Positions 1 through 8,368 of a stretch of DNA of 64,000 nucleotides are shown here, in pieces. Numbering within the stretch: the first letter of the stretch is position 1; the number at the start of each line of letters is the position of its first letter. The position numbers were made by a program, and so were the translations under genes. Under the pieces are notes generated by a model, which saw only the letters and a program-made list of their open reading frames with translations, made no database searches and was not told the origin of the DNA. Source of the stretch: Lentzea cavernae. GTDB lineage: Bacteria; Actinomycetota; Actinomycetes; Mycobacteriales; Pseudonocardiaceae. The DNA is taken from contig NZ_BNAR01000001.1 of assembly GCF_014653695.1 (NCBI RefSeq), positions 930,001-994,000 on the forward strand. Reading direction: 5' to 3'.

Positions 1-1534
1 CGGGTTCGGCGGGGGTGACCGGGGTGAAGAAGCCGGTGCCGCTGTCCGATTCGCGCCTCGCGTGCGCGGCACCGCCCAGGGCCGCCGCGATCTGCGCCGA
101 GGGGACGGGCGCGGGTTCGGCCACCGGCGCGGGAGGCGGCGGGGGCGGTGCGATGACCTTGGAGTCGCAGAACACGAGCCTCAGCAGCTTGCGCACCTCG
201 GGTTCGAGGCGTTCCACGAGAGCGGCGCCGTGCACCGCGACCGCGCCCGGCGTCGTGCGCCCCGGCGTGCCCACGGTCAGACGGGCCCACTCCGGGTCCA
301 ACGGCTGTGTGCGCACCTCTGCCGCGTTGTACGGCTCGTCCTGCTCGCGCACCCACAGGCCTGAGGGCACGACCTCGAGCACGACGCCGTCGCCGAGGGC
401 GAACACCCCGGGCGAGACCTCGGACAGGCCCTGCACCGGCGTGCGGTAGCCCGACACGACGGGCACGGACTCGTTCGGGACGCACACGACCTCGGTGACG
501 AACGGCCGCCACGTCTGCTGCCCGCGCGGGTCGACCGCGATGACCGCGGGCCCACCGCCGCGCACGTTGCCCACCGGCAGGCCGGTGAACATCGCGATCG
601 GCTCGCCGATCTGGTCGGCGACGCGGCTGACGATGCCGGCGTCAACGCCGTACGGGACGAGCCGCACGCGCGAGCGGGCCGCCTGGGGCAGCGCCGTGAG
701 CAGGCGGCACACCTCGTCGATCGGGATCGACGACTGGCCGGGGCCGCCGACGACGACGGTCAGCACGTTGTCGCGGCACGGCAGCGCCACGATCGGCCGC
801 GAGTCCTGGGCGGCCGGGTCGAACGGCGGGTTCTGCGCGCGCAGCCAGAGACCGCTGGGGATCGGCTCGGAGATGCCGATCTCGCCCGTCGGCCACGGCG
901 AGTTCGGGTCCATCGCCTCCCACTGCGGCACCGGGAAGCGGCGGCCGAACGGCATCGGGGACGCGTTCGGCTGGAACTTCACCCAGCTGCCGTAGCCCTG
1001 CGTGCCGACGACGAACGCGGCACCGGGCACCGTGGTCAGCACGCCGTCCGGCGCGACGACCTCGGCCTGCAGCTGCTCGGAGAGCCACTGCGCGGGAGCG
1101 GTCGGCCGCATCGACCCGGCGTGCGAGACCGCGAGCCGGACGGGCCCGCGGCCGTGCAGCGCCGTGACGACGTGCGGCCAGAAGGTGCTTTGGTCCCCGC
1201 CCGGGAAGTCGACCACGACCACGGTCCTGCCGACGTCGGCGGGAAGCGCGCGGGCGAGGCCCTGGGCGCCCTGGCTCGGGCCCTCGGGGGCGGAGACGAC
1301 GAGTGTCGCCCCGACGAGGTTCGCCGCGAACGGCGTCCTCTGGGGTGCCGGCTCCGGCGGCGGCTGCGGGGCCGCTGCCGGGGGCTGCTCGGCGGGGTAC
1401 AGATCCAGGTCCTGGTCCGGCGCGCTCGTGATGGTCTGCACTCCGAAACTGCTCTGCACAGAACTCTGCTGGCCAGAACTCTGCTGGATCTGTGGTTGCT
1501 GGTCGCCTTGGGCGGCGGCACGTCGGCCCAACAA
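1..1534 (-). CDS. Modular protein of unknown function, C-terminus cut by window edge
   Basis: The reading frame is open on the minus strand from about 1546 to base 1, so the C-terminus is missing. I chose the TTG at 1534 because the sequence before it, GGAGGTGATC, is a perfect anti-16S match about 6 nt upstream; a GTG at 1546 is the alternative. The protein starts with a Gln/Ser-rich stretch and a Pro-rich linker. It then has at least two related modules, marked by PIPSGLWLRAQ and VVPSGLWVREQ, followed by another Pro-rich stretch near the cut end. There is no signal peptide or membrane segment in the part seen. Segments such as WLSEQLQAEVVAPDG recall modules of secreted actinobacterial polymorphic-toxin-like proteins, but that is only a resemblance. 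Function not recognised. Confidence 0.7.
   Translation of the reverse strand, partial: MLGRRAAAQGDQQPQIQQSSGQQSSVQSSFGVQTITSAPDQDLDLYPAEQPPAAAPQPPPEPAPQRTPFAANLVGATLVVSAPEGPSQGAQGLARALPADVGRTVVVVDFPGGDQSTFWPHVVTALHGRGPVRLAVSHAGSMRPTAPAQWLSEQLQAEVVAPDGVLTTVPGAAFVVGTQGYGSWVKFQPNASPMPFGRRFPVPQWEAMDPNSPWPTGEIGISEPIPSGLWLRAQNPPFDPAAQDSRPIVALPCRDNVLTVVVGGPGQSSIPIDEVCRLLTALPQAARSRVRLVPYGVDAGIVSRVADQIGEPIAMFTGLPVGNVRGGGPAVIAVDPRGQQTWRPFVTEVVCVPNESVPVVSGYRTPVQGLSEVSPGVFALGDGVVLEVVPSGLWVREQDEPYNAAEVRTQPLDPEWARLTVGTPGRTTPGAVAVHGAALVERLEPEVRKLLRLVFCDSKVIAPPPPPPAPVAEPAPVPSAQIAAALGGAAHARRESDSGTGFFTPVTPAEP
1459..1488 (-). repeat. Two tandem 15-bp repeats in the Q/S-rich N-terminus
   Basis: The 14-mer CAGAACTCTGCTGG occurs twice in direct tandem (15-bp period, 1459 and 1474). 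On the coding strand it encodes the repeated QQSSG-type peptide near the start of the truncated modular protein. A 15-bp period keeps the frame. Confidence 0.7.
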
Positions 1535-1650
1535 GCGCCTGATCACCTCCGTGCCATCCCGGTCACTCGCCCTTTCGGTGTAATCGGGCAACGATCGTGC
1601 ACGCTATCAAGACGCTGAGCGTGACTGTTACCCAGTCGGGTTATTTGATG

Positions 1651-2328
1651 TCATCCGATCGAGACCCACACCGCCCGCGCCCGTCCGCACACTCCGTGAG
1701 GGCCGATGATCGCGGACGCGGAGTAGGCCTTGCGTCCCTCCCTGCCAAGTTCCCACGCCAGGAGCACGTGGTCCACGCCCAGTTCGACGGGTTGCTCCAC
1801 CTGAGCGACGAAGGTGCCGAGCACGAACGCCGGGCCGCCGTCGGGCGCGACGGGTTGCGCGGACGGGCAGTCGAGCGCGGCCCAGACGACCTCCGGCAGC
1901 ACGCTGACCCCGTCGTTCGGCAGGACCTCGGCCGGACGCCACACCCCGGCCCACTCGGCGCGGCCGTCGAGCGGCCCGAGCAGCGCCGCGATGCCGTCCT
2001 CGCGGCCGGGACCGCACCCGAAGCACGTGGGGAACGGGTGCCTCTCGCGCCACGGCATCTTCGCGGAGGCCTTCAGGGCCTCCTCCAGCGTCGGAGCAGC
2101 GGGAACGTCGAGGTCGAGCGTCGCCGGCTCAGCCGAGGCGATCACCGTCTCGCCGTCGAGGAGCTGCCCGTCGCGCACCACCATCTCGCGGTCCAGCGGG
2201 ATCGGCTTGCGCAGCCGCACGCTCACGGTCGTCGCGTCGACGTGCGCGGCCAGCAGGCCTGCCGAGTAGCCGCCGTTGCCCGAGCCGGGAGGACCGTTGA
2301 ACCTGCTCGCGACGGTGACGGTGCTCAT
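1651..2328 (-). CDS. Thioesterase-like (hot-dog fold) protein
   Basis: Encodes 225 aa starting MSTVTVASRFNGPPGSGNGG. The N-terminal pattern, a Gly-rich NGGYSAGLLA turn and later a CFGCGP motif, fits the actinobacterial hot-dog-like acyl-CoA thioesterase group that is usually annotated only as hypothetical. Substrate unknown. The ATG at 2328 overlaps the stop of the upstream YchJ-like gene by 4 bp (ATGA), so the two are co-translated. The frame stays open upstream of 2328 but lacks family-like sequence there, so the longer start was rejected. No membrane segments. Confidence 0.6.
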   Translation of the reverse strand: MSTVTVASRFNGPPGSGNGGYSAGLLAAHVDATTVSVRLRKPIPLDREMVVRDGQLLDGETVIASAEPATLDLDVPAAPTLEEALKASAKMPWRERHPFPTCFGCGPGREDGIAALLGPLDGRAEWAGVWRPAEVLPNDGVSVLPEVVWAALDCPSAQPVAPDGGPAFVLGTFVAQVEQPVELGVDHVLLAWELGREGRKAYSASAIIGPHGVCGRARAVWVSIG

Positions 2329-2699
2329 TCGAGGCCCTCCGCGTACACCCACTGGCCGTTCTCCCGGACGAACTTGCTCCGCTCGTGCACGACGCCCCCG
2401 ACGTAGTGCGCCCGGAACTCGACGACGCCCTCGTTCTGGAACATCCCGCCGTTCTCCGTTGACAGAACTTCGAGCTTCAACCACCGGTCGGTCGAGTCGA
2501 TCCCGGCGCTCGACGGGCGGTGCCTCGAGGCCCAGGTGCGCAGCAGGTAGTCCTCATCGGACACCGCGAAAGCGCTGTAGCGAGAACGCATCAGCTGCTC
2601 GGCCGTCGCCGCCTTGCGGGCTCCGGAGTGCAGCGCGCCACAACAGTCCACATAGGACTGACCGGTGCCACAGGGGCACAGTTTGTTGTTCACGTCCAC
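2325..2699 (-). CDS. YchJ-family (UPF0225) SEC-C motif protein
   Basis: Encodes about 124 aa. The N-terminus carries the SEC-C zinc motif CPCGTGQSYVDCCG, followed by the NTF2-like YchJ domain with the family signature LMRSRYSAFAV and a conserved W/H-rich centre. The usual YchJ start lies just before the SEC-C motif, so I take the GTG at 2699 (or the GTG 6 nt later) over an in-frame ATG at 2741. It is the first gene of a two-gene operon, with a 4-bp overlap to the thioesterase-like gene. The molecular role of the family is unknown; metal binding through the cysteines is expected. Confidence 0.8.
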   Translation of the reverse strand: MDVNNKLCPCGTGQSYVDCCGALHSGARKAATAEQLMRSRYSAFAVSDEDYLLRTWASRHRPSSAGIDSTDRWLKLEVLSTENGGMFQNEGVVEFRAHYVGGVVHERSKFVRENGQWVYAEGLE

Positions 2700-2788
2700 A
2701 TCATGCCTGGTGAACCCGTTAGAACCGATGCCCCACCTCATACGTACCCCTTGGCAAGACTGACTCGCGGGAGGCAGAGGAGACGGCA

Positions 2789-3340
2789 GTGAGTGTCGAC
2801 AGCAGGACCGAGCTCGTACCGCTACGCACCTGGTTCGGGCTCCGATGGCGCGGTTACGACCGCGACGAGGTGGACGACTACGTGGCCGAGCTGGAGGCCG
2901 AGCTCCGCCTGGTCACGGCCGACCGCAACGCCTCGGAGGCCCGTGCGGACGCCCTGGCCGCCAGGCTGACGTCCGTCCAGGAGGAGAACGCCGCCCTGCA
3001 GGACGGCCTGCACCGCATCTGCCTGACCCCGATCGACCCGAAGGGCCTGCCCGAACGCCTGGCCCGCATGGTCGCCCTGGCGGACGAGGAACGCCGAGAG
3101 GTCATCAGAGACGCCCAGCTCAAGGCACTGATGATCGTGGGCGAGGCCGAGCAACGAGCCCGTCAGCTCGACGAGGAGGCGGCCGAGAAGCGCGACGGGA
3201 TCCGCGAGGACTTCCGCCTCGCGATGTCGGCCCGTCGCGCCGAGGCGATGCGGGCACTGGCCGAACTGCGCAACGTGGCCCGCGACGAGGCGGAACGCAT
3301 CGTCGCGGAGGCGAGGATCCAGAACCTGCACATCGAGTGA
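2789..3340 (+). CDS. DivIVA-domain coiled-coil protein
   Basis: Encodes 183 aa from GTG 2789. Residues about 8-35 match the DivIVA N-terminal membrane-curvature motif (FGLRWRGYDRDEVDDYVAEL). Nearly all the rest is charged heptad-type coiled coil, with Ala/Glu/Arg-rich helices to the C-terminus. It is shorter than the polar-growth protein Wag31/DivIVA and lacks its long linker, so it is probably an accessory DivIVA-like scaffold, not the essential one. It is divergent from the YchJ-like gene and convergent with the PPOX gene across a strong hairpin. Confidence 0.8.
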   Translation: MSVDSRTELVPLRTWFGLRWRGYDRDEVDDYVAELEAELRLVTADRNASEARADALAARLTSVQEENAALQDGLHRICLTPIDPKGLPERLARMVALADEERREVIRDAQLKALMIVGEAEQRARQLDEEAAEKRDGIREDFRLAMSARRAEAMRALAELRNVARDEAERIVAEARIQNLHIE

Positions 3341-3350
3341 CGGTGCTGAC

Positions 3351-3376
3351 GGTGTGGGCGGCTCCCCGCCCACACC
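3351..3376. terminator. Bidirectional hairpin terminator
   Basis: GGTGTGGGCGG pairs perfectly with CCGCCCACACC around a 4-nt loop (11-bp stem). It lies 10 nt after the DivIVA-like stop and 3 nt from the stop of the convergent PPOX gene. There is no U-tract, as is common in actinomycetes. Confidence 0.75.
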
Positions 3377-3379
3377 AGG

Positions 3380-3772
3380 TCAGGGCGTGTGCAGCTTGTC
3401 GACCTTGACGGTGAGCAGGACGCGCTGCTGAGGACCGGCGCCGAACCCTGGATAGGGCCGGCCGATGTACTTCTGGGACAGCTCGTCGATGTGTTCGCGG
3501 GCGCCGTCGGTGGTCATGGCCACGACGCTCCCCCGCAGGGCCCAGTACCGCGACGGCGCGGCGGGGTCGGCGATGCCGAGCGCGATGCGCGGATCGCGTT
3601 CGAGGTTGCGCGCCTTCTGGTGCGTGTCGACGGTGTTGATCAGCACGTGCTCGCCGTCGGTGCCCGCCCAGGTCTGGGAGATCTGCGGCGAACCGTCGGG
3701 CATGAGGGTGGTCACGAAGCACAACGCCTTGGCGTTGAGGACCTCGATCAGGTCGTCGGGCAGAGCGGTCAT
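3380..3772 (-). CDS. PPOX-class F420/FMN-dependent oxidoreductase
   Basis: Encodes 130 aa, full length for the small split-barrel flavin/F420 family (pyridoxamine 5'-phosphate oxidase fold). Family landmarks are LNAKALCFVTTLMPDGSPQ at the start, VLINTVDTHQKARNLERDPR for the cofactor-phosphate loop, and RYWALRGSVV in the barrel. Such proteins reduce or oxidise small molecules with F420H2, FMN or heme; the substrate cannot be read from sequence. It begins 10 nt after the stop of the upstream TetR gene on the same strand, so the two form an operon. Confidence 0.8.
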   Translation of the reverse strand: MTALPDDLIEVLNAKALCFVTTLMPDGSPQISQTWAGTDGEHVLINTVDTHQKARNLERDPRIALGIADPAAPSRYWALRGSVVAMTTDGAREHIDELSQKYIGRPYPGFGAGPQQRVLLTVKVDKLHTP

Positions 3773-3782
3773 GGCGTGGACT

Positions 3783-4415
3783 TCATTTCGTCTGGTCGTT
3801 GTAGAGGTGGTCGATGACCACCTCGTCCGGCGGGTCGCCGGACAGGTCGGCGTGGCACAGGCCCGCCAGGGCCACCCGGAGAGCGCGGCGCCACAGCCCC
3901 GGGGCGAACGCGCGGGAGGCGTCCATGACGCTCCCCACCATCACGTGCGCCGCGGCGAAGTCGGCGGGGGTCGCCCCGGCCGGCAGCTGACCCGCGCGGA
4001 CGGCCCGGTCGATGAGGCCGGCCACCAGCGGGGTCATCCGCTCGTGCGCCCGCCGCACCACTTCCGTGGCCTGGTTGCGACCGCGGAGCAGCTCCCCCAG
4101 CCCCCGGCTCTGCGCCTCGACCTCGAGCTGCCGCTCCAGGAACCAGGTGAGCCCGGCCCAGGCGTCCTCGTGGCGCGAGGCCTCCTCGGCGAACCCGATC
4201 ACCGTGTCGATGTGCTCGCTGAACAGGGCGTCCAGCAGGTCCTGGCGCTGCGGGAAGCGGCGGTACACCGTGCCCATCCCGGTGCCGGCGGCCCGAGCGA
4301 TGTCCTCGTACGGGACGTCGAGGCCCCGTGAGGCCATGAGTTCGTACGCCGTGCGCAGCAGCAGCTGGCGGTTGCGTTCGGCGTCGCGGCGCAGTGGAGG
4401 AGCCGGTTCGGTCAC
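3783..4415 (-). CDS. TetR-family regulator
   Basis: Encodes 210 aa. Residues about 12-60 form the TetR HTH (NRQLLLRTAYELMASRG, then IARAAGTGMGTVYRRFPQRQ). The C-terminal ligand domain resembles the SbtR/TetR_C group. GTG 4415 is taken as start although GGAGG lies only 1 nt before it, so initiation may be leaderless or imperfect. It is co-transcribed with the PPOX oxidoreductase, and an inverted repeat lies 20 nt upstream. It probably represses its own operon in response to a small hydrophobic ligand. Confidence 0.85.
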   Translation of the reverse strand: MTEPAPPLRRDAERNRQLLLRTAYELMASRGLDVPYEDIARAAGTGMGTVYRRFPQRQDLLDALFSEHIDTVIGFAEEASRHEDAWAGLTWFLERQLEVEAQSRGLGELLRGRNQATEVVRRAHERMTPLVAGLIDRAVRAGQLPAGATPADFAAAHVMVGSVMDASRAFAPGLWRRALRVALAGLCHADLSGDPPDEVVIDHLYNDQTK

Positions 4416-4434
4416 ACCTCCAAGCCTAGATAAG

Positions 4435-4450
4435 TGGAAGCATTATTCCA
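4435..4450 (-). promoter_or_regulatory. Candidate TetR operator (TGGAA-N6-TTCCA)
   Basis: TGGAA and TTCCA arms are separated by 6 nt. The repeat sits inside the spacer of a possible minus-strand promoter (-35 TTCAAC, 18 nt, -10 TTATCT) just before the TetR/PPOX operon. Pairing with that TetR is inferred. Confidence 0.4.
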
Positions 4451-4504
4451 AGTTGAAGATCTCTTCCGATTGAGGCCGCACTTGTGGCCCGCGCTCGTTC
4501 AAGG

Positions 4505-4534
4505 ATAACGTTCCGATACGTATCGGAACGTTAT
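4505..4534 (+). promoter_or_regulatory. 30-bp perfect palindrome operator
   Basis: The left half ATAACGTTCCGATAC is followed by its exact reverse complement GTATCGGAACGTTAT, with no mismatch and no spacer. It ends 2 nt before an AGGAGG ribosome site and 13 nt before the oxidoreductase start. Such length and symmetry at a promoter point to a TetR-type operator; the second gene of this operon encodes a TetR protein. Confidence 0.75.
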
Positions 4535-4547
4535 TCAGGAGGACGCG

Positions 4548-5486
4548 GTGCGTGCAGCAGTCGTGCAGGAGTCGGGCAAGCTCGAGACCGTCGAGGTGCC
4601 CGATCCCGTGCCGGGGCCCGGTCAGGTGCTCGTCGAGGTCGAGGCGATCGGTGCGGGCTTCGTCGACGTGATGGTCAGCCGGGGCGAGTACCCGGGAGGT
4701 CCCGGCGGGCCGGGCGCGGTGCCGGGCGTGGAGGTCACCGGCAGGGTCTCGGCGGTCGGGCCGGACGCCGACGGGGACCTGGTGGGCCGGCGCGTGCTGG
4801 CCCTGACCGGCACCGGCGGGTACGCGGAACTGGCCGTCGCCGGCGCGGTCCTGCCGGTGCCGGAGGACGCCGACGCCGCCGAGGTGCTCGCGCTGGGCAC
4901 GAACGCCCTCGTCGCCGAACTGGCGTTGCGCCGCGCCGGGACAGCGGCCGGGAACCGCGTGCTGGTCCGCGGCGCGGGCGGCGGAATCGGTGTGCCGGCA
5001 ACGCAGTTGGCGCGCGCCGCCGGAGCCGACGTCACCGCGGTCACCTCTTCGCAGGCCCGCGGCGAACGCCTGCGGGAACTGGGCGCCACGCGGATCTTCG
5101 ACCGGACCGCCGCCGCGCTCCCGGACGGGTCCTACGACGTGGTCGTCGACACCGTCGCCGGACCGGACACCGGCAAGCATCTCGGCCTGCTGCGCGACAA
5201 CGGGCGGTACGTGCTGGTCGGCGCCGCCGGTGGCATGCCGGGGAACGACGTCGTCGCCGCTCTCCTGGGCGGTTTCCACCGGTCGCCGTCGCTGCTCGCG
5301 TTCAGCCTGAACTCGGTGGCCGCGCCGGAGGTCCTGCGCTCGTGGCAGGAGATCACCACCCTGTGGCAGCGGGGCGAGCTGACCCCCGTGGTCCACGACC
5401 GGCTGAAGCTCAGCGAAGCCGATCACGCCGTCGAGCTGCTGGGACGCGGCGCACCGTTCGGAAAGCTGGTGCTGCTGCCTCGTTAA
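4548..5486 (+). CDS. Zinc-free quinone oxidoreductase-like MDR protein
   Basis: Encodes 312 aa, normal for the NADPH:quinone oxidoreductase branch of the medium-chain dehydrogenase/reductase family. Residues 1-120 are the GroES-like domain. The nucleotide-binding motif GAGGGIGVPATQLA lies near residue 145, and the catalytic-zinc ligands are absent. The start GTG 4548 has AGGAGG 5 nt upstream. A TetR gene follows 28 nt later on the same strand and a 30-bp palindrome precedes it, suggesting an autoregulated enzyme/repressor operon responding to a quinone or other electrophile. Confidence 0.8.
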   Translation: MRAAVVQESGKLETVEVPDPVPGPGQVLVEVEAIGAGFVDVMVSRGEYPGGPGGPGAVPGVEVTGRVSAVGPDADGDLVGRRVLALTGTGGYAELAVAGAVLPVPEDADAAEVLALGTNALVAELALRRAGTAAGNRVLVRGAGGGIGVPATQLARAAGADVTAVTSSQARGERLRELGATRIFDRTAAALPDGSYDVVVDTVAGPDTGKHLGLLRDNGRYVLVGAAGGMPGNDVVAALLGGFHRSPSLLAFSLNSVAAPEVLRSWQEITTLWQRGELTPVVHDRLKLSEADHAVELLGRGAPFGKLVLLPR

Positions 5487-5514
5487 GCTGGGCCGGACCG
5501 GCCAGGGAGGTGCA

Positions 5515-6126
5515 ATGGCACGCCGACGCGACGAGCGCATCGACCACGCCGTGCTGGACGCGGTGTCCGCGCTGGTCCGCGAGGTCGGTTACCCGGCGCT
5601 GACGATGGAGGCCATCGCCGCGCGGGCGGGCACCACCAAGCCCGCCATCCGCCGCCGCTGGCAGAGCCGTCAGCAACTCGTGCTCGCGGCCATGGCGCGC
5701 GACCGCATCGGCCTGGAGGAGGTCGACACCGGCTGTCTGCGGTGCGACATCACCGGGGAGCTGGAAGCGTTGCGGGTCGGCCTGGAGGATCCCGCGTTCG
5801 GCCCCGTGATCCCCGCGCTGCTGGCCGACCTGGCAGGCGACCCGCGGCTGCACGAGGAGTTCCTCGCCGTGGTCTGGGAACCGCGGCGGCGGACGTGCCT
5901 GACCACCCTGCGCAGGGCACAGGAGCGCGGGGAGCTGGACCGGTCGGCCGACGTCGAGTTCGTCATGGACCTGTTCGCCGCCCCGGTCATCTTCCGGGCG
6001 TTGTTCCGCCACGGCCCGGCGGGCCCCGGTTTCGCGGAACTGGTCGCCGACGCGGTGCTCACCGGTGTGGGCACCGCCGGGGAGCACGGGCTCCCCGGCG
6101 GCTGCCCTGCCCGTCAGCGGCGGTAG
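5515..6126 (+). CDS. TetR-family regulator, autoregulatory candidate
   Basis: Encodes 203 aa. The HTH (residues about 12-55) reads LTMEAIAARAGTTKPAIRRRW, with the unusual recognition-helix ending AIRRRW typical of a TetR_C_16-like group, and the C-terminal domain fits that group. It is the second gene behind the 30-bp palindrome at 4505-4534 and presumably binds it. Its last 13 bases overlap the end of the convergent glycoside hydrolase gene. Confidence 0.85.
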   Translation: MARRRDERIDHAVLDAVSALVREVGYPALTMEAIAARAGTTKPAIRRRWQSRQQLVLAAMARDRIGLEEVDTGCLRCDITGELEALRVGLEDPAFGPVIPALLADLAGDPRLHEEFLAVVWEPRRRTCLTTLRRAQERGELDRSADVEFVMDLFAAPVIFRALFRHGPAGPGFAELVADAVLTGVGTAGEHGLPGGCPARQRR

Positions 6127-8231
6127 ACGCCGAGCTCGAACAGCGAGTAGCCCCAGCCGGTTCCGCGCTGGGTGGCGTGCAGCCGGACGTACCGGCCGGT
6201 CGCGGTCACGTCGATCGAGTCGACGCCGCCGTTGCCGGTCGTGGTGCCGTAGACCGATCGCCAGTTGTTCCCGTCGTCGGACACCTGGATCTCGTACGCA
6301 CGGCCGAAAGCGCCTTCCCACACCAGTTGCACGTGCTGGAACGTCGTCACCGCGCCGAGGTCGACCCGGAGCCACTGCGGATCCGCCCAGTCGGTGGCCC
6401 AGCGCGAGCCCTGGTTGCCGTCCACGGCGTTGGAGGGCGGGTAGGGCGCGCCGTCGCCGACCTGCTGGTACGACGAGGCGGTCGTCGGCTTGCCCTGGGC
6501 CACGTTCACCCCGGACGGTTGCGGCGCCACGACCCGGACCGACTTCGTCTCGATGCCGATGTTGCCGCGCCCGTCCTCGGCCAGGACGTAGACCTTCCAC
6601 ACGCCGAGCCGGTCGGGTGCGGTGACGGTGAGCCGGTTCCCGTTGACCTGAACGGGAGCGTTCGCGAGACCACCGCTGTTGTCGATGTACTTGCTGTTGA
6701 ACGCCGCCGACCACGCGATGGCGTCACCGTTGGGGTCGGACGCGGCCACGTCGATGTTCAGCTGGGCACCGGCCGCGATGGTCTGCGGCAGGGTCATCGA
6801 CGTGATCACCGGTGGGGTGTTGGCGGGAGTGGCACCGCCGAAGGCCCGCTGGACCGCGTAGAACGACAGCCGCTTCTTGCCCGCGGGCGTGAGGTTGAAC
6901 CAGACCGCGCCGAAGTCGTACTCGGTGCCGTAGTGGAACAACGTGCCGCCGAAGGACACTCCCCGGTGGCCGATGATGCAGTTCCACGCCTGCGTGTAGC
7001 CGTCGCGCTTCTGGACGTCGGTCGGCTCGGCCGGCACGCCGTTGGCGTCGTTGGGAACCTCCCACTCCCCCGCCGGACCGGCCTCGGTCAGGATGTACGG
7101 CTTGGTGTAGCCGCCGTCGATCCAGTCCTGCCGAACCTTGCAGACGTTGCCGTAGGAGTTCACGGAGTACAGGTCCAGATCGGGCGTGTGCGCCTTGAGG
7201 TAGACCCACGCGCCTGTCCACGCGTCGGTGTTGGTCACCGGGTGGTTGGTGTCGATCGCGTGGATCGCCTGCGCGGCCTCGTTGATGTACTTCGCGTACG
7301 CCACGCGCTGGTTCTCCAGCTCGGCGCCGGAGTAGCAGTTCTGCAGGCCGAGGATGGACTCGTTGCCGACGTTCCACATCAGGACGCCGGGGTGGTCCTT
7401 GTAGGTCGTGACCCACTGGCGGATCTGGCCGAGCATGTCGGCCTTGTAGGCGCCGTCCGTCACGTAGTTCACGCAACCGCCGGAACCGGGACCGCCGCCA
7501 GGCTGCAGCCAGAAGCCGTTGATGACACGCAGCCCGTTCGCCGCGGCCGCGTCCAGGAGCGGACGGGTCGAGGCGTCCGTGCCCCAGATGCGCACCGTGT
7601 TGACGCCCATCGACTTCAGCTCGGGCATGTACCGCGCGGCGTCGGCGGCGGGCGGGCCCCAGGTCAGGCCCTTCACCACCCACGGCTGACCGTCGACGGT
7701 GAGCTGCCAGTTGCCCTGCGACCCGGTGACGCGCACGCCGGTGCCGGGCTGCGGGTCCGAGCCCTGCTCGCCGTAGACGCGGAACTCCCACAGCGAGATG
7801 CCGTACCCGTTGGCGCGCTGGGTCGAGTGGACGCGGACGTACCGGCCGGTGCCGGTCACGTCGAAGCCCTGCCGGCCGCCGGTGCCGCCGGTGACGGAGC
7901 GGATCGGCGTCCAGGAGTCGCCGTTGTCGGAGACCTGGATCTGGAACGACGTGGCGTGGGCGGACTCCCAGTCGAGCTCCACCCGTGTCACGGTCGAGGT
8001 GGCGCCGAGGTCGACCCGCAGCCACTGCGGGTCGCTCCACGCGCTGGACCACCGGGTGCCGGGGTCACCGTCGACCGCGGCGGAGGCGGGTGTGCCTCCG
8101 CCCTCGGTGGACGACGCGGTGGCGGGTTTGCCTTGGGAGAGCAGCGAGGGCGCGGCACTGACCGTGCCCGGTACCACTGCTAGTCCCACGAGCACGGCGA
8201 GCACCGTGCCGACGGAGCGGAGGCGGAACAT
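6114..8231 (-). CDS. Secreted GH2-like TIM-barrel glycosidase with two F5/8C domains
   Basis: Encodes 705 aa. There is a Sec signal peptide (about 1-26, ending VSA), then an F5/8 type C (CBM32-like) domain at about 30-155. A GH2/clan-A TIM barrel follows at about 170-470, with WNVGNES giving acid/base Glu291 and ILTEAGP giving nucleophile Glu383. An Ig-like domain (485-565) and a second F5/8C domain (575-705) close the protein. The ATG at 8231 was chosen because the signal peptide begins there. Likely an exo- or endo-acting beta-glycosidase on plant or fungal polysaccharide; specificity not readable. A LacI-type operator and a good promoter lie upstream, and it is divergent from the DUF1996 gene. 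Confidence 0.8.
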   Translation of the reverse strand: MFRLRSVGTVLAVLVGLAVVPGTVSAAPSLLSQGKPATASSTEGGGTPASAAVDGDPGTRWSSAWSDPQWLRVDLGATSTVTRVELDWESAHATSFQIQVSDNGDSWTPIRSVTGGTGGRQGFDVTGTGRYVRVHSTQRANGYGISLWEFRVYGEQGSDPQPGTGVRVTGSQGNWQLTVDGQPWVVKGLTWGPPAADAARYMPELKSMGVNTVRIWGTDASTRPLLDAAAANGLRVINGFWLQPGGGPGSGGCVNYVTDGAYKADMLGQIRQWVTTYKDHPGVLMWNVGNESILGLQNCYSGAELENQRVAYAKYINEAAQAIHAIDTNHPVTNTDAWTGAWVYLKAHTPDLDLYSVNSYGNVCKVRQDWIDGGYTKPYILTEAGPAGEWEVPNDANGVPAEPTDVQKRDGYTQAWNCIIGHRGVSFGGTLFHYGTEYDFGAVWFNLTPAGKKRLSFYAVQRAFGGATPANTPPVITSMTLPQTIAAGAQLNIDVAASDPNGDAIAWSAAFNSKYIDNSGGLANAPVQVNGNRLTVTAPDRLGVWKVYVLAEDGRGNIGIETKSVRVVAPQPSGVNVAQGKPTTASSYQQVGDGAPYPPSNAVDGNQGSRWATDWADPQWLRVDLGAVTTFQHVQLVWEGAFGRAYEIQVSDDGNNWRSVYGTTTGNGGVDSIDVTATGRYVRLHATQRGTGWGYSLFELGVYRR

Positions 8232-8270
8232 TGCGTCTCCTGCAGGGTCGAGTGAGGGGGTGAAATGCGG

Positions 8271-8282
8271 GAGAGCGCTCTC
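8271..8282 (-). promoter_or_regulatory. LacI-type operator, site 1
   Basis: GAGAGCGCTCTC is a perfect 12-bp palindrome, 39 nt before the glycosidase start and 15 nt downstream of its proposed -10 box. It shares the core of three longer sites in the locus. Confidence 0.75.
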
Positions 8283-8297
8283 ACAACCCTGGCGGCG

Positions 8298-8327
8298 ATT
8301 GTTACGGGCACACGTCCCCCATGTCAA
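8298..8327 (-). promoter_or_regulatory. Predicted promoter of the GH2-like gene
   Basis: On the minus strand, -35 TTGACA (8322-8327) is followed after 18 nt by -10 AACAAT (8298-8303). The predicted transcription start would fall just before the operator at 8271-8282, so a bound repressor would block initiation or early elongation. Confidence 0.5.
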
Positions 8328-8368
8328 CGAACCCCTTGACATCGTCCCGACGCGAGCGGGACGCTATT

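Noticed and set aside
5742..8183. Very long plus-strand open frame opposite the GH2-like gene
   Set aside because: It is antisense to a gene with signal peptide, catalytic residues and domains. Its translation is Arg/Val/Gly-rich low-complexity sequence with no motif, as expected in 70 % GC DNA.
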